Origin: Halomonas sp. I5-271120
Lineage (GTDB): Bacteria > Pseudomonadota > Gammaproteobacteria > Pseudomonadales > Halomonadaceae
Length of the DNA stretch: 64,000 bases
NCBI RefSeq assembly: GCF_030553075.1
Contig: NZ_CP130701.1
Location: forward strand, 992,001-1,056,000
Direction of reading: 5' to 3'
In this document: positions 51,477 to 59,951 of the stretch, piece by piece
Layout: the number at the start of each line of letters is the position of its first letter
Numbering within the stretch: the first letter of the stretch is position 1
Made by a program: the position numbers and the translations under genes
Notes under the pieces: generated by a model
Database searches by the model: none
Seen by the model: the letters and a program-made list of their open reading frames with translations, nothing else
What the model was told of the DNA's origin: nothing

Positions 51477-51923
51477 TTACTCGGCGACGATTACCACGCG
51501 CACGCTGGATGCCACTTCGGCATGCAGCTGCAGGTCGATATCGTATTCGCCAGTCCGGCGAAGCGGACCTTCCGGCATGCGGACTTCGCTCTTGGCGAGG
51601 TCGATGCCGGCCTGGGCGATGGCTTCGGCCAGGTCGCGCGGACCGATGGAACCGAACAGCTTGCCGTCTTCGCCAGACTTGGCGACCAGCGAGAGCTCGA
51701 TTTCGGCCAGCTGTGCAGCGCGGGCTTCGGCTTCGGCCTTGCGCTCGGCGGCCTGAGCTTCAAGCTCGGCACGCTGGGCTTGGAAGGCTTCCAGGTTTTC
51801 TTTGGTTGCCGGAACGGCCAAGCCGTAAGGCATCAGGTAGTTACGGCCGTAACCGGGCTTGACGGTGACCTTGTCACCCAGGCCGCCCAGCTTGCCAATG
51901 TTGTCGAGCAGAATGACTTCCAT
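51477..51923 (-). CDS. rplI: 50S ribosomal protein L9
   Basis: A 148-residue two-domain protein of the large subunit near the L1 stalk. The N-domain has [20 protein letters not shown] and [16 protein letters not shown] (rRNA-binding signature); a long Ala/Glu-rich connecting helix follows, then the C-domain ([15 protein letters not shown]). Last gene of the rpsF-rpsR-DUF2232-rplI operon. Confidence 0.98.
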   Translation of the reverse strand: MEVILLDNIGKLGGLGDKVTVKPGYGRNYLMPYGLAVPATKENLEAFQAQRAELEAQAAERKAEAEARAAQLAEIELSLVAKSGEDGKLFGSIGPRDLAEAIAQAGIDLAKSEVRMPEGPLRRTGEYDIDLQLHAEVASSVRVVIVAE

Positions 51924-51938
51924 CTCGTGAACCTCTTG

Positions 51939-52793
51939 TCAGACGCTGCGGGCCAGACGCGTGCGGAAGTCCGCAAACGTATCGATCAGAGCCAACAGCA
52001 GCACAATCAGAATCGTGGGCCAAGTAGTGATCAGCAGTACGTAAAAGATCACCAACCAGAGCCCCTTCATCCCCTTGAGACCAATAATTCCGTGAATCAG
52101 CGCGATGCCCGAGATCAGCAGGGGTACCCAGGCAAGAATCGCCAGCCCCGGCAACGCCAGCAGCGAGCCGAGAATCCCCAGCACCACCAGGGTCACCAGC
52201 TCCCGCGGCGCCAGCCGCAAGGAATGAAACTCCTCGCGGAAGCCGCCGGGGTTATAGAGCCCGGATTGCCAGCCGCGCGCCATGGCCAGGCAGGCCACGG
52301 CGAGCAGCAGCACAATGATGCCGCTGACACCACCGACGATCAGGGTCGCGAGTGCCTCGGTGGAGATGCCCTGACGGGTCAACTCCTCCAGCATTCGCTG
52401 GGCCTCCGGCGAGCTCTGACTGAGCTGATCGAGCAGTGCCTGGCTGCCACCCGGTGGCAGAAAGACGCCCAGCTGGACCATGGCGGCTCCGGCTAGCGAG
52501 CCGCTGATCAGCGCCTCGGACCAGCGCAGGCGCTCTCTGAGCACCACGCCCATCAGAGTCACCAGCAGCAGGGTCGCCAGCGGGATCACATCTCCCTGAA
52601 CCCACCACCATCCTGCAGGCAGGCCGGCAGCCAGGATCACCGGCAACGCCGATGCCATGCCCTGGCGCAGAGTGACCAAGCCAGCGATGGCGGCACTCAT
52701 CCAGAACAACCAAGGCACCAGCCCTGCAAGCGCGGCCCCTCCGGCAGCGTAGGGCAGCCCCCGCATCATCCAGCGGGCAATCGACAGCATCAC
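51939..52793 (-). CDS. DUF2232 membrane protein (YybS-like)
   Basis: A 284-residue polytopic inner-membrane protein with about eight hydrophobic segments, for example GLVPWLFWMSAAIAGLVTL and ELVTLVVLGILGSLLALPGL. The family (DUF2232) is regularly inserted between rpsR and rplI in Pseudomonas and relatives; function unknown. MM at the start leaves two possible ATGs. It lies 9 bp after rpsR and 15 bp before rplI. Confidence 0.85.
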   Translation of the reverse strand: MMLSIARWMMRGLPYAAGGAALAGLVPWLFWMSAAIAGLVTLRQGMASALPVILAAGLPAGWWWVQGDVIPLATLLLVTLMGVVLRERLRWSEALISGSLAGAAMVQLGVFLPPGGSQALLDQLSQSSPEAQRMLEELTRQGISTEALATLIVGGVSGIIVLLLAVACLAMARGWQSGLYNPGGFREEFHSLRLAPRELVTLVVLGILGSLLALPGLAILAWVPLLISGIALIHGIIGLKGMKGLWLVIFYVLLITTWPTILIVLLLALIDTFADFRTRLARSV

Positions 52794-52802
52794 GCGAACG
52801 GC

Positions 52803-53030
52803 TTACTGGTGGCTATCGGAGTACGGCAGCAGAGCCAGGTAGCGCGCGCGCTTGATAGCGCTGGACAGCTGACGCTGGTAGCGTGCCTTGGTACCGGTGA
52901 TGCGGCTCGGAACGATCTTGCCGGTCTCGGTGACGTAGGCCTTGAGAGTGTCCAGATCTTTATAGTCGATCTGCTTCACGCCTTCGGCGGTAAAACGGCA
53001 AAACTTACGGCGACGGAAAAAGCGTGCCAT
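52803..53030 (-). CDS. rpsR: 30S ribosomal protein S18
   Basis: A 75-residue basic protein that pairs with S6 on the 30S platform. [20 protein letters not shown] and the RNA-binding [20 protein letters not shown] segment are standard. It is 24 bp after rpsF. Confidence 0.98.
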   Translation of the reverse strand: MARFFRRRKFCRFTAEGVKQIDYKDLDTLKAYVTETGKIVPSRITGTKARYQRQLSSAIKRARYLALLPYSDSHQ

Positions 53031-53054
53031 GTAAAATCCTCCTGGCGGTGCGTA

Positions 53055-53438
53055 TCAGTTAGCTTCAGCGGTTTCGGTACGTTCGCGCGGCTTGTCTTCG
53101 CGACGCGGACGCTTTTCTTCCGCCGGCTTCATCATCGGTGAAGCTTCGGTGATGGCTTCCTTGCAACGCACGACCAGGCTACGGATGATCGCATCGTTGA
53201 AGCGGAAGATATTCTCGATTTCTTCGAGGGTCTCGCCGCTGCACTCGACGTTCATCAGCACGTAGTGAGCCTTGTGGATCTTGTTGATCGGATACGCCAG
53301 GTGACGACGGCCCCAATCTTCCAGACGATGAACGCTGCCGCCGCTCTCGGTGACGAGGCTGGTGTAACGTTCGACCATCGCCGGAACCTGTTCGCTCTGG
53401 TCCGGGTGGACCATGAACACGATTTCATAATGACGCAT
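53055..53438 (-). CDS. rpsF: 30S ribosomal protein S6
   Basis: A 127-residue protein: [20 protein letters not shown], then the ferredoxin-like core ([20 protein letters not shown]) and a charged tail ([20 protein letters not shown]) like the glutamylated tail of E. coli S6, though Glu runs are absent. The ATG at 53438 is the family start; the open frame reaches 53564. A sigma-70-like promoter lies upstream. Confidence 0.97.
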   Translation of the reverse strand: MRHYEIVFMVHPDQSEQVPAMVERYTSLVTESGGSVHRLEDWGRRHLAYPINKIHKAHYVLMNVECSGETLEEIENIFRFNDAIIRSLVVRCKEAITEASPMMKPAEEKRPRREDKPRERTETAEAN

Positions 53439-53563
53439 AGTGTCTCCTTTCGGTTTGACAGCTTCCATAGGGCTATGTCGAAGGTCAGCCTTCGCAGCAC
53501 CAGGGGAAGCAAGGAGTGATTTAACGGGTGTGTTGTCTGGCCGCAGTCCGACCAAGCCGAACA

Positions 53564-53592
53564 ATTGTAGTGACCGTCCGGCTAGCTTGCAA
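53564..53592 (-). promoter_or_regulatory. sigma-70-like promoter of the rpsF operon
   Basis: Minus strand TTGCAA (53587-53592), 17-bp spacer, TACAAT (53564-53569). The -35 box lies inside the last codons of rlmB. Expected start near 53557, so a leader of about 120 nt precedes rpsF, long enough for the S6:S18 autoregulatory element known in other bacteria. The rpsU promoter uses the same -35 hexamer and spacing. Confidence 0.7.
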
Positions 53593-54370
53593 GCTGGCGC
53601 TGCCGCAGAGCCTCGAACAGGCAGATACCGGTGGCCACCGAGACGTTGAGGCTCGACACGCTGCCCACCATTGGCAACTTGACCAGGTTATCGCAGGCTT
53701 CGCGCGTCAGCCGCCGCATGCCCTTGCCTTCGGCGCCCATCACCAGCGCGCAGGGCCCGCTGAAATCGCCGTCGAAGACGCTGGCGTCGGCTTCGCCGGC
53801 GGTGCCGGTGATCCATACGCCGTGATCCTTCAGCTTGCCCATGGCCCGCGCCAGGTTGGTGACCTGATAGACCGGCACGCTCTCGGCAGCCCCGCAGGCG
53901 ACCTTGCGCACGGTGGCGTTGAGCGGCGCGGCCTTATCCTTGGGCACGATGACGCCATCCACGCCGGCCGCATCGGCGCTGCGCAGGCAGGCACCGAAGT
54001 TGTGCACGTCGGTGACACCATCGAGGATCAGCAACAGCGGCGGCGTGTCCTTGGTCCAGCCCTTGAGCCGGAGCCACAGAGACTCTTCGCCCTCGACCGA
54101 TAGCGGCGGACAGAAGGCCACGATGCCCTGATGCGCCGCGCCCTGGGCCAGCGCATCGAGGGTGTCGCGGGGCTGGAGCTGGACGCGGGTACCGAGACGA
54201 CGAGCCTCGTCGAGCAGCTCGGCCAGGCGAGCCCCTGCATTGCCGTCCTGCACCCAGAGTTCGCGCGGGGCCTCGCCCCTCGCCAGCAGGGCGCGCACCG
54301 CGTGCACGCCATATACCGCATCGAGGCCAGCGGGGGCCTTGGGCCCACGCTGGCCGGGACGTCGTTTCAT
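53582..54370 (-). CDS. rlmB: 23S rRNA (guanosine2251-2'-O)-methyltransferase
   Basis: A 262-residue SpoU-class (SPOUT) enzyme that methylates Gm2251 in the peptidyl-transferase P loop. The N-terminal substrate-binding part has [20 protein letters not shown]; the knotted domain has [40 protein letters not shown] and [20 protein letters not shown]. It follows rnr on the same strand, the conserved rnr-rlmB pair. Confidence 0.96.
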   Translation of the reverse strand: MKRRPGQRGPKAPAGLDAVYGVHAVRALLARGEAPRELWVQDGNAGARLAELLDEARRLGTRVQLQPRDTLDALAQGAAHQGIVAFCPPLSVEGEESLWLRLKGWTKDTPPLLLILDGVTDVHNFGACLRSADAAGVDGVIVPKDKAAPLNATVRKVACGAAESVPVYQVTNLARAMGKLKDHGVWITGTAGEADASVFDGDFSGPCALVMGAEGKGMRRLTREACDNLVKLPMVGSVSSLNVSVATGICLFEALRQRQLAS

Positions 54371-54434
54371 GATCGGCTTTTCCTGATAGTTCGTAGCATG
54401 CCGGCGCCTGGCGCCTGGCCATGATGCTCAGCAA

Positions 54435-54468
54435 TAAGCACCTGGCCTTGTTTTAAGCACCTGGCCTT
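54435..54468. repeat. 15-bp direct repeat between rlmB and rnr
   Basis: TAAGCACCTGGCCTT occurs at 54435-54449 and again at 54454-54468, separated by 4 bases. It lies in the short spacer between rnr and rlmB. Confidence 0.8.
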
Positions 54469-54478
54469 ACGCCTTTGC

Positions 54479-56872
54479 TCAGCGCTTGGCGCCGCCGCCT
54501 CGCGGCTTGCGCGGCCCGCGGCGACGGCCTGACTTGGGCTTGTCACCCTTGGGCTTATCACCTTGCGGCTTGTCGCTGCCCGCCTGCTCGGTGCCCGGCT
54601 TGCGGCGCGGCGCACGCTTTTGACGCGGCTTGTCGTCGACCAGATCGAAGTCGATCTTGCGGTCGTCGAGATCGACCCTTGCGACCTGCACGGTGACACC
54701 GTCGCCCAGCCGATAGCTGACGCCGGAACGCTCGCCCTTGAGGCGATGCTTCTCGGCCTCGTAGTGGTAGTAGTCGGAGGGCAGCGAGGTGACGTGCACC
54801 AGCCCTTCGACATAGACATCATCGAGGCGCACGAAGATACCGAACTGGGTAACCGAGGCGATGGTGCCTTCGAAGACATCGCCGACCTTGTCGGACATGA
54901 ACTCGCACTTGAGCCAGTCTTCCACGTCGCGGGTGGCATCGTCGGCGCGCCGCTCGGTCATCGAGCAGTGCTCGCCGAAGTGCACCATCTGCTCGAAGGA
55001 GTACGGTGCCCAGCGGCTGGGCGGCTCCACCGAGGCGCCGTCGGCGCGCAGCACGGTCGAGGTCTGGCGCGGCCCACGGATCACCGAGCGAATGGCGCGG
55101 TGCACCAGCAGATCCGGATAACGGCGGATCGGCGAGGTGAAGTGAGCATAGGCCGGATAAGCTAGGCCGAAGTGCCCTTCGTTCTGGGGCGAATATACCG
55201 CCTGGTTCATCGAACGCAGCATCACCGTCTGGATGATATCGGCATCCGGGCGATCCTTGATGACCTCGCGCAGCGCCTGATAGTCCTGCGGCGTCGGCTC
55301 GTCGCCGCCCCCCAGGGAAAGACCCAGCTCGTTGAGGAACAGGCGCAGGCGATCCAGACGCTCAGGCGTCGGCGGCTGGTGAATGCGATACAACGCCGGG
55401 AGATCATGCTTGTCGAGGAAGCGCGCGGTGGCGACGTTGGCTGCCAGCATGCACTCTTCGACGATCTTGTGGGCGTCGTTGCGCGAGCGCGGGACGATGG
55501 AGTCGATCTTGCGCTCTTCGTTGAAGAGGATCGCCGTCTCGGTGGTCTCGAAGTCGATGGCCCCGCGCTCGCTGCGCGCGGTGCGCAGCAGCTGATAGAG
55601 CTCGTGCAGCTGCTCGATCGACGGTACCAGGGAGGCGTACTCATCACGCAGTGCCTGGCCTTCGGGGCTCTCCGGCTCCTGCAGGATCTTGCCGACCTTG
55701 TTGTAGGTCAGTCGCGCATGAGACTGGAAGACCGCCTCATAGAAGCGGTAGCGGCTGATAGCGCCGGTCTTGGAGATATTCATCTCGCAGACCAGGGCCA
55801 ACCGGTCGACCGCCGGGTTCAGCGAGCACAGGCCGTTGGAGAGCAGCTCGGGCAGCATCGGCACGACCTGGCCCGGGAAGTACACCGAGTTGCCGCGCAC
55901 CAGTGCCTCTTCATCCAGCGCACTGCCGGGCCGCACATAGTGCGAGACGTCGGCGATGGCGACGATCAGCTTCCAACTGCCGGACTTGGTCTGGTAGGCG
56001 CAGATAGCGTCGTCGAAGTCCTTGGCGCTTTCATCATCGATGGTCACCAGCGGCAGGTGACGCAGATCGATGCGATGCGCCTTGTCGTCCTCGGCGACCT
56101 CGGCGGACATCGAGCCGATCTGCTCGTCCACCGCCGGCGGGAATTCGTCCGGGATATTGTAGCTGCGGATGGCGATGCCGATTTCCATCCCCGGGTCCAT
56201 GCGCTCGCCGAGCACCTCGGTGACCTCGCCCACCGGCTGCTTGCGGGTCTCGGGCTGCTGAACGATCCGCGCCGATACGACCTGCCCGTCCTGAGCGCCA
56301 CCGCTGGCGCTATGGGGAATCAGCACTTCCTGAGAGATGCGGCTGTTCTCGGGAATCAGCACCGCGAACTCGTCGTTGTTCTGACGATAGATGCCCACCA
56401 CGGTCTGGGTGTTGCGAGCGATGACTTCGGCGATGGTTGCCTCATCACGGCCACGGCGATCGCGGCCGCTTACACGCACCAGCACATGATCGCCGTGGAA
56501 GACACGGCGCATCTGGCGTGGCGGCAATACCAGGTCAGGCTTTTTGCCGTCGTCGCGGAGGATGAAGCCGAAGCCGTCGCGGTGCCCGAGCACCTTGCCC
56601 TTGATCAGATCGAGCTTGTCGATCAGCGCGTAGGCGCCGCGGCGGTTGCGCAGCACCTGGCCGTCGCGCTCCATCGCCGCCAGGCGACGGCGCACGGCTT
56701 CTAGCTGATCGTCGTCCTCGAGGCCCAGCAGCCGGCTCATGCTCTCATGAGTCATCGGCTTGCCGGCCTCTTCGAGGCGGCGCAGGAGGTATTCGCGGCT
56801 GGGTACCGGATTATCGTACTTGTGGGCTTCACGTTCCGCGTGGGGATCGTCGCTGAGCGTCCACTGAGTCAT
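54479..56872 (-). CDS. rnr: ribonuclease R
   Basis: A 797-residue 3'-5' exoribonuclease of the RNase II family, able to degrade structured RNA. The order is an N-terminal helix-turn-helix-like part (REYLLRRLEEAGKPMTHESM), cold-shock domains (GFGFILRDDGKKPDLVLPPR), the RNB catalytic domain (DDESAKDFDDAICAYQTKSG, with the four-Asp centre), an S1 domain (GDVFEGTIASVTQFGIFVRL) and a Lys/Arg-rich tail (DKPKGDKPKSGRRRGPRKPR). The ATG at 56872 gives MTQWTLSDDPHAEREAHKYD; the frame extends upstream without homology. Confidence 0.97.
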   Translation of the reverse strand: MTQWTLSDDPHAEREAHKYDNPVPSREYLLRRLEEAGKPMTHESMSRLLGLEDDDQLEAVRRRLAAMERDGQVLRNRRGAYALIDKLDLIKGKVLGHRDGFGFILRDDGKKPDLVLPPRQMRRVFHGDHVLVRVSGRDRRGRDEATIAEVIARNTQTVVGIYRQNNDEFAVLIPENSRISQEVLIPHSASGGAQDGQVVSARIVQQPETRKQPVGEVTEVLGERMDPGMEIGIAIRSYNIPDEFPPAVDEQIGSMSAEVAEDDKAHRIDLRHLPLVTIDDESAKDFDDAICAYQTKSGSWKLIVAIADVSHYVRPGSALDEEALVRGNSVYFPGQVVPMLPELLSNGLCSLNPAVDRLALVCEMNISKTGAISRYRFYEAVFQSHARLTYNKVGKILQEPESPEGQALRDEYASLVPSIEQLHELYQLLRTARSERGAIDFETTETAILFNEERKIDSIVPRSRNDAHKIVEECMLAANVATARFLDKHDLPALYRIHQPPTPERLDRLRLFLNELGLSLGGGDEPTPQDYQALREVIKDRPDADIIQTVMLRSMNQAVYSPQNEGHFGLAYPAYAHFTSPIRRYPDLLVHRAIRSVIRGPRQTSTVLRADGASVEPPSRWAPYSFEQMVHFGEHCSMTERRADDATRDVEDWLKCEFMSDKVGDVFEGTIASVTQFGIFVRLDDVYVEGLVHVTSLPSDYYHYEAEKHRLKGERSGVSYRLGDGVTVQVARVDLDDRKIDFDLVDDKPRQKRAPRRKPGTEQAGSDKPQGDKPKGDKPKSGRRRGPRKPRGGGAKR

Positions 56873-57071
56873 ACGCAAGGCGTCCTTAATAAGGGAAAAA
56901 CGATGCACCACGGACGTGAGGCAAGAATTCGTGTGTTCATTAACATCGCGCCAGTATAGCGTCGCAAAGAGCCCGACCCAACCATAACCGTGACTACGTC
57001 TCAAGCATTCGGCGGTCATATCCTGGTTGGCCCGCGCGCAGAAAAATCTTTCTGGCGCCCCGGCCCACGTC

Positions 57072-57099
57072 TTGCATTGTCACATGGAATCGGTATTAT
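57072..57099 (+). promoter_or_regulatory. promoter of the tRNA-Leu array
   Basis: TTGCAT (57072-57077), 16-bp spacer, TATTAT (57094-57099), followed by a GC-rich discriminator (ACCGCCC) typical of stable-RNA promoters under growth-rate control. The first tRNA starts 12 bp after the -10 box. Confidence 0.7.
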
Positions 57100-57110
57100 A
57101 CCGCCCACTT

Positions 57111-57197
57111 GCCCGGGTGGCGGAATTGGTAGACGCGCTAGCTTCAGGTGCTAGTGTCCGTATGGACGTGGAGGTTCAAGTCCTCTCCCGGGCACCA
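57111..57197 (+). tRNA. tRNA-Leu (anticodon CAG), copy 1
   Basis: 87 nt including an encoded CCA end. Acceptor stem GCCCGGG/CCCGGGC; D-arm with GGAATTGGTAGACGC; anticodon loop CTTCAGG with CAG at 57145-57147; long class II variable arm with GTCCGTATGGAC; T-arm GGTTCAAGTCC. Reads CUG codons. Confidence 0.97.
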
Positions 57198-57317
57198 TCG
57201 ATGATCTCAAGGCTTCGGCCCGATCATCACGGGATGAAAATCCCACCGGCAGTAATGGCTGTTAGAAGTACCAGCAGGACCCGTTGATCACTCAACGGCA
57301 CAACTTGGCTTGTGTTC

Positions 57318-57404
57318 GCCCAGGTGGCGGAATTGGTAGACGCGCTAGCTTCAGGTGCTAGTGTCCGTATGGACGTGGAGGTTCAAGTCCTCTCCTGGGC
57401 ACCA
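57318..57404 (+). tRNA. tRNA-Leu (anticodon CAG), copy 2
   Basis: 87 nt with CCA. As copy 1, but the acceptor stem is GCCCAGG/CCTGGGC, a compensatory change of one pair. Variable arm GTCCGTATGGAC. Confidence 0.97.
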
Positions 57405-57467
57405 TCCTGATCACTTTTACAAGATGATCTCGATGCCCCAGCACGCGAACACCGGCCAGCATGATGC

Positions 57468-57554
57468 GCCCGGGTGGCGGAATTGGTAGACGCGCTAGCT
57501 TCAGGTGCTAGTGTCCTTATGGACGTGGAGGTTCAAGTCCTCTCCCGGGCACCA
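57468..57554 (+). tRNA. tRNA-Leu (anticodon CAG), copy 3
   Basis: 87 nt with CCA. Acceptor stem as copy 1 (GCCCGGG/CCCGGGC); variable arm GTCCTTATGGAC, one base different from copies 1 and 2. Confidence 0.97.
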
Positions 57555-57607
57555 ATTCGCATCATGTAGCAACACCTTCCCGATACGCCGGTCCCGGCGA
57601 CCCCGCT

Positions 57608-57694
57608 GCCCAGATGGCGGAATTGGTAGACGCGCTAGCTTCAGGTGCTAGTGTCCTTATGGACGTGGAGGTTCAAGTCCTCTTCTGGGCACCA
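57608..57694 (+). tRNA. tRNA-Leu (anticodon CAG), copy 4
   Basis: 87 nt with CCA. Acceptor stem GCCCAGA/TCTGGGC, two compensated pair changes from copy 1; variable arm GTCCTTATGGAC as copy 3. Last of the array; no T-rich terminator hairpin is obvious downstream. Confidence 0.97.
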
Positions 57695-58027
57695 TCGCTT
57701 TTCCCGCTTTATCTTGCCTGTTCTCCCAACAAGCTCCTCTCCCCCATATCTTGTTTCCCCATACGTTGTTTTTGCTTAACTTTGTTTCCACCTATCCTAC
57801 TCTGCACACGTTGTCCGGTATTCTTTGCCCCGCACACGTTGTCCGGTAATCCTTGTCCGGTATTCGGTAGCCCCTTCCCTTTGCTGCCCCAGCTCTTGTG
57901 CTCGCCCCCTATCCGTTAGGCCTACTCTGTACGCTACGTCTCGCACGCCTGCGCCGTGATGCGCGCGACTGCCACCTAAACCGTCTCGCCTTGAGCCACC
58001 CACTTTGGCGCATGCCGGGAACCAGGG
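57695..58027. other. pyrimidine-rich spacer after the tRNA array
   Basis: No supported gene in 333 bp. The plus strand is rich in C and T, unlike the surroundings, and carries the repeat at 57804-57862. Weak open frames here have no homology or ribosome-binding site. Confidence 0.5.
57804..57862. repeat. 17-bp direct repeats with a partial third copy
   Basis: GCACACGTTGTCCGGTA at 57804-57820 and 57832-57848 are identical; TTGTCCGGTA recurs at 57853-57862. The spacing is uneven (28 then 14 bp from the shared part). Confidence 0.85.
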
Positions 58028-58885
58028 TTACTGAAAGCGTCCGGGGCGCCGTGATACTGCCTGCAGGGCCCAACCACGGTCGTTAACGTTGCCCTCGAGA
58101 CGCGCCGCCGCTGCCGAGGGCAGGTTCGGGAAGAAGTCCAGGCCAGTGCGGGCCTCTATCTCGTCGACGCTAACCAGGAACCGGTCCAGCGGCTCGCTGC
58201 CACTGACATCCTGGGGCATGATGAAGGCCAGCACGCGAGGCGTCTCGGAGGGCACGACCAGGATCTTGTAGAACGCCTCGGGCACCTGCGTGAAGCCCAC
58301 CCGATGAAAGGCCCCATCGAGAAAGTCTTGGGGGTAGATGGGCCCGGTAATCACCTGAAGGGTGCCGAACCGCGGCACGAAATAATCCATGACCGCCTCC
58401 TCCAATCGCTGCCAAAGCTGGCGATTGAGGCTGGGCAGCTGGGGCGACATATTGCTCATCAGAAAGGTCTGGCGCTGGGCCTCGCGACCATAGACGGCGG
58501 CGATGGCATAATTGGGCGCTAGGTGACCACGATCATAGCCGCTGCCGCTATAGCTATCGGTACTCACCGGCCAGAGGGTGCGCCAGTCACGCTGAAAACC
58601 GGGGCGATCGCCGATCCGCGATGTCCCCACATCGTTCAGCCAGTAGCTGACCCACAGCGGATTGACCCTCAGATCGGACCAGCCCACCAGATATCCATCG
58701 TTGCGCAGTACGCGATGCAGGCTCAGCGGAGTGGGGGTCTCCCAAGTCGTGATGCCCATCCAGCTCAGGCTGTCGCGATATTCGGCCTCCTGGCTATACC
58801 AGAGCCCGGTGGCCACTGCCGCGAACAGCCCCATGATCATCAGGCGACGCAGCCCGGCACGCCCCATCGACAACAACATCCCCAT
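58028..58885 (-). CDS. DNA/RNA non-specific endonuclease (NucA/NUC1 type) with N-terminal membrane anchor
   Basis: A 285-residue beta-beta-alpha-metal nuclease. The catalytic motif is YDRGHLAPNYAIAAVYG (the DRGH His is the general base) and the Mg-binding Asn lies in FLMSNMSPQLPSLNRQLWQR. Residues about 10-30 (GLRRLMIMGLFAAVATGLWY) form a signal anchor, so the enzyme acts outside the cytoplasm, probably in nutrient or extracellular DNA breakdown. No immunity or inhibitor gene is adjacent. Start chosen as the first ATG (58885). Confidence 0.88.
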   Translation of the reverse strand: MGMLLSMGRAGLRRLMIMGLFAAVATGLWYSQEAEYRDSLSWMGITTWETPTPLSLHRVLRNDGYLVGWSDLRVNPLWVSYWLNDVGTSRIGDRPGFQRDWRTLWPVSTDSYSGSGYDRGHLAPNYAIAAVYGREAQRQTFLMSNMSPQLPSLNRQLWQRLEEAVMDYFVPRFGTLQVITGPIYPQDFLDGAFHRVGFTQVPEAFYKILVVPSETPRVLAFIMPQDVSGSEPLDRFLVSVDEIEARTGLDFFPNLPSAAAARLEGNVNDRGWALQAVSRRPGRFQ

Positions 58886-59432
58886 TCACGCCCCCGGCTG
58901 TAGTTTTAGCATTCCCGACGCCAAACTAGGACGCTGCCCGGCCGCCGCCTGGCCCACATCGGGCCAACCGGCGGAGTATACCAGCGTCACCTGATGCGCA
59001 CAGGCAGCGCTGGGGTGGCTATGGGCCGATACAGCACGACAAGAATTCCCTGCTCCCAGCGTCATGCACTAAACTACCCCTATCGAACTAGTCGTACTTA
59101 GCTCCCTTACATAACTACCTGTATATAACTACCTGCATGTCACAACATGCACTGGACGACATGCACTGAATTGAGAGGATAGCGCGCCGTGAGGCGCCGT
59201 TGATCGAAATGGTAGCGAGACGGCGCGGCAGTGAGGTGCAATAGTAGCTAGGTGCAGCGCTAGCCAAACGAAGCGCTAGCAAGGCATAGGAAGAAGCAAG
59301 AGGCAGGACCAGCGAGGCAAGGTAGCCTCGCCCAAACCAGAGGCGGCCCGAGCCGCCCCTTTGACCGTGAAGCGGGTCCCGCCCCTGGCAAGGCACCCAA
59401 GGACCCGGAAAGACCAATCCCAAGGAGATACC
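58886..59432. other. long intergenic region with short repeats
   Basis: 547 bp without a supported gene. It holds ATAACTACCTG twice (59111-59121 and 59125-59135), CATGCACTG twice just after, and GCGCTAGC-type repeats near 59252-59280. No clear promoter for the HiPIP gene was identified; an AAGGAG ribosome-binding site precedes its ATG. Confidence 0.5.
59111..59135. repeat. 11-bp direct repeat ATAACTACCTG
   Basis: Two perfect copies, 3 bp apart, in the intergenic region upstream of the HiPIP gene; a shorter repeat, CATGCACTG, follows at about 59146-59167. Confidence 0.75.
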
Positions 59433-59744
59433 ATGGCTAATCAGAGTCGTCGCGACTTTATGCGTAACAGCCTGCTGGGCCTTGCCGCCCTGCCGCTGGG
59501 TGCGGGCATCCTGTCACGCCAGGCCCTGGCTCAGGATCTACCGCCTCTGGACCCGGAAAATCCGCAAGCCAAGGCACTGAACTACGTCGCCAAGGCAAGC
59601 GATGCCAGCGACCATCCGGCCTACGCTGATGGCGAACAGTGTTCCAACTGCATGTTCTATAACGCCGATACCCAGGGCTGCCAGCTGTTCCCGCAGAACA
59701 GCGTGGCGGCAGGCGGCTGGTGCCAGTCCTGGACCGCTGCCTAA
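59433..59744 (+). CDS. high-potential iron-sulfur protein (HiPIP), Tat-exported
   Basis: A 103-residue precursor. The twin-arginine signal is SRRDFMRNSLLGLAALPLGA (RR at residues 6-7), with cleavage near AQALAQ (about residue 34). The mature part has the four [4Fe-4S] cysteines Cys70, Cys73, Cys83 and Cys97 in QCSNCMFY, GCQLFP and GGWCQSW, the HiPIP pattern. It is a soluble periplasmic electron carrier that can donate to cytochrome oxidases. The ATG at 59433 has an AAGGAG site. Monocistronic, with a hairpin after it. Confidence 0.95.
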   Translation: MANQSRRDFMRNSLLGLAALPLGAGILSRQALAQDLPPLDPENPQAKALNYVAKASDASDHPAYADGEQCSNCMFYNADTQGCQLFPQNSVAAGGWCQSWTAA

Positions 59745-59818
59745 GGCCCCGATCCTGCCGTCCCGGCAGCACTGCGCTGGGGTTCACCCCATTGCGCCAG
59801 CATAGAGCCCAGGCACTA

Positions 59819-59850
59819 CGACAAGACCCGCCAATTGGCGGGTCTTGTCG
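59819..59850. terminator. hairpin between convergent HiPIP and spoVR
   Basis: A perfect 14-bp stem (CGACAAGACCCGCC with GGCGGGTCTTGTCG) and an AATT loop, 75 bp past the HiPIP stop and 102 bp past the spoVR stop. T-tracts are short, so termination strength is uncertain. Confidence 0.7.
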
Positions 59851-59951
59851 TTGCTGGGCTTGTATCAATCCTAGCTTTGCTCGACCAAGGGTTGTCTCGA
59901 TCCTCGCTTGGTACAAACCACGAGCAAGCATCACCCCATATCGTTGGCTGG

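Noticed and set aside
51270..52496. A 408-codon plus-strand frame across rplI and DUF2232
   Set aside because: Antisense to two well-supported genes, runs through the rplI terminator and lacks any domain pattern.
55172..56704. A 510-codon open frame antisense to rnr
   Set aside because: Lies entirely within the conserved RNase R coding region and its composition mirrors rnr codon bias; no independent support.
57027..57919. Open frames and a repeat array across 57.1-57.7 kb that could resemble a CRISPR-like or protein-coding repeat
   Set aside because: The repeated units fold as complete class II tRNA-Leu genes with CCA ends; the frames are readings through tRNAs.
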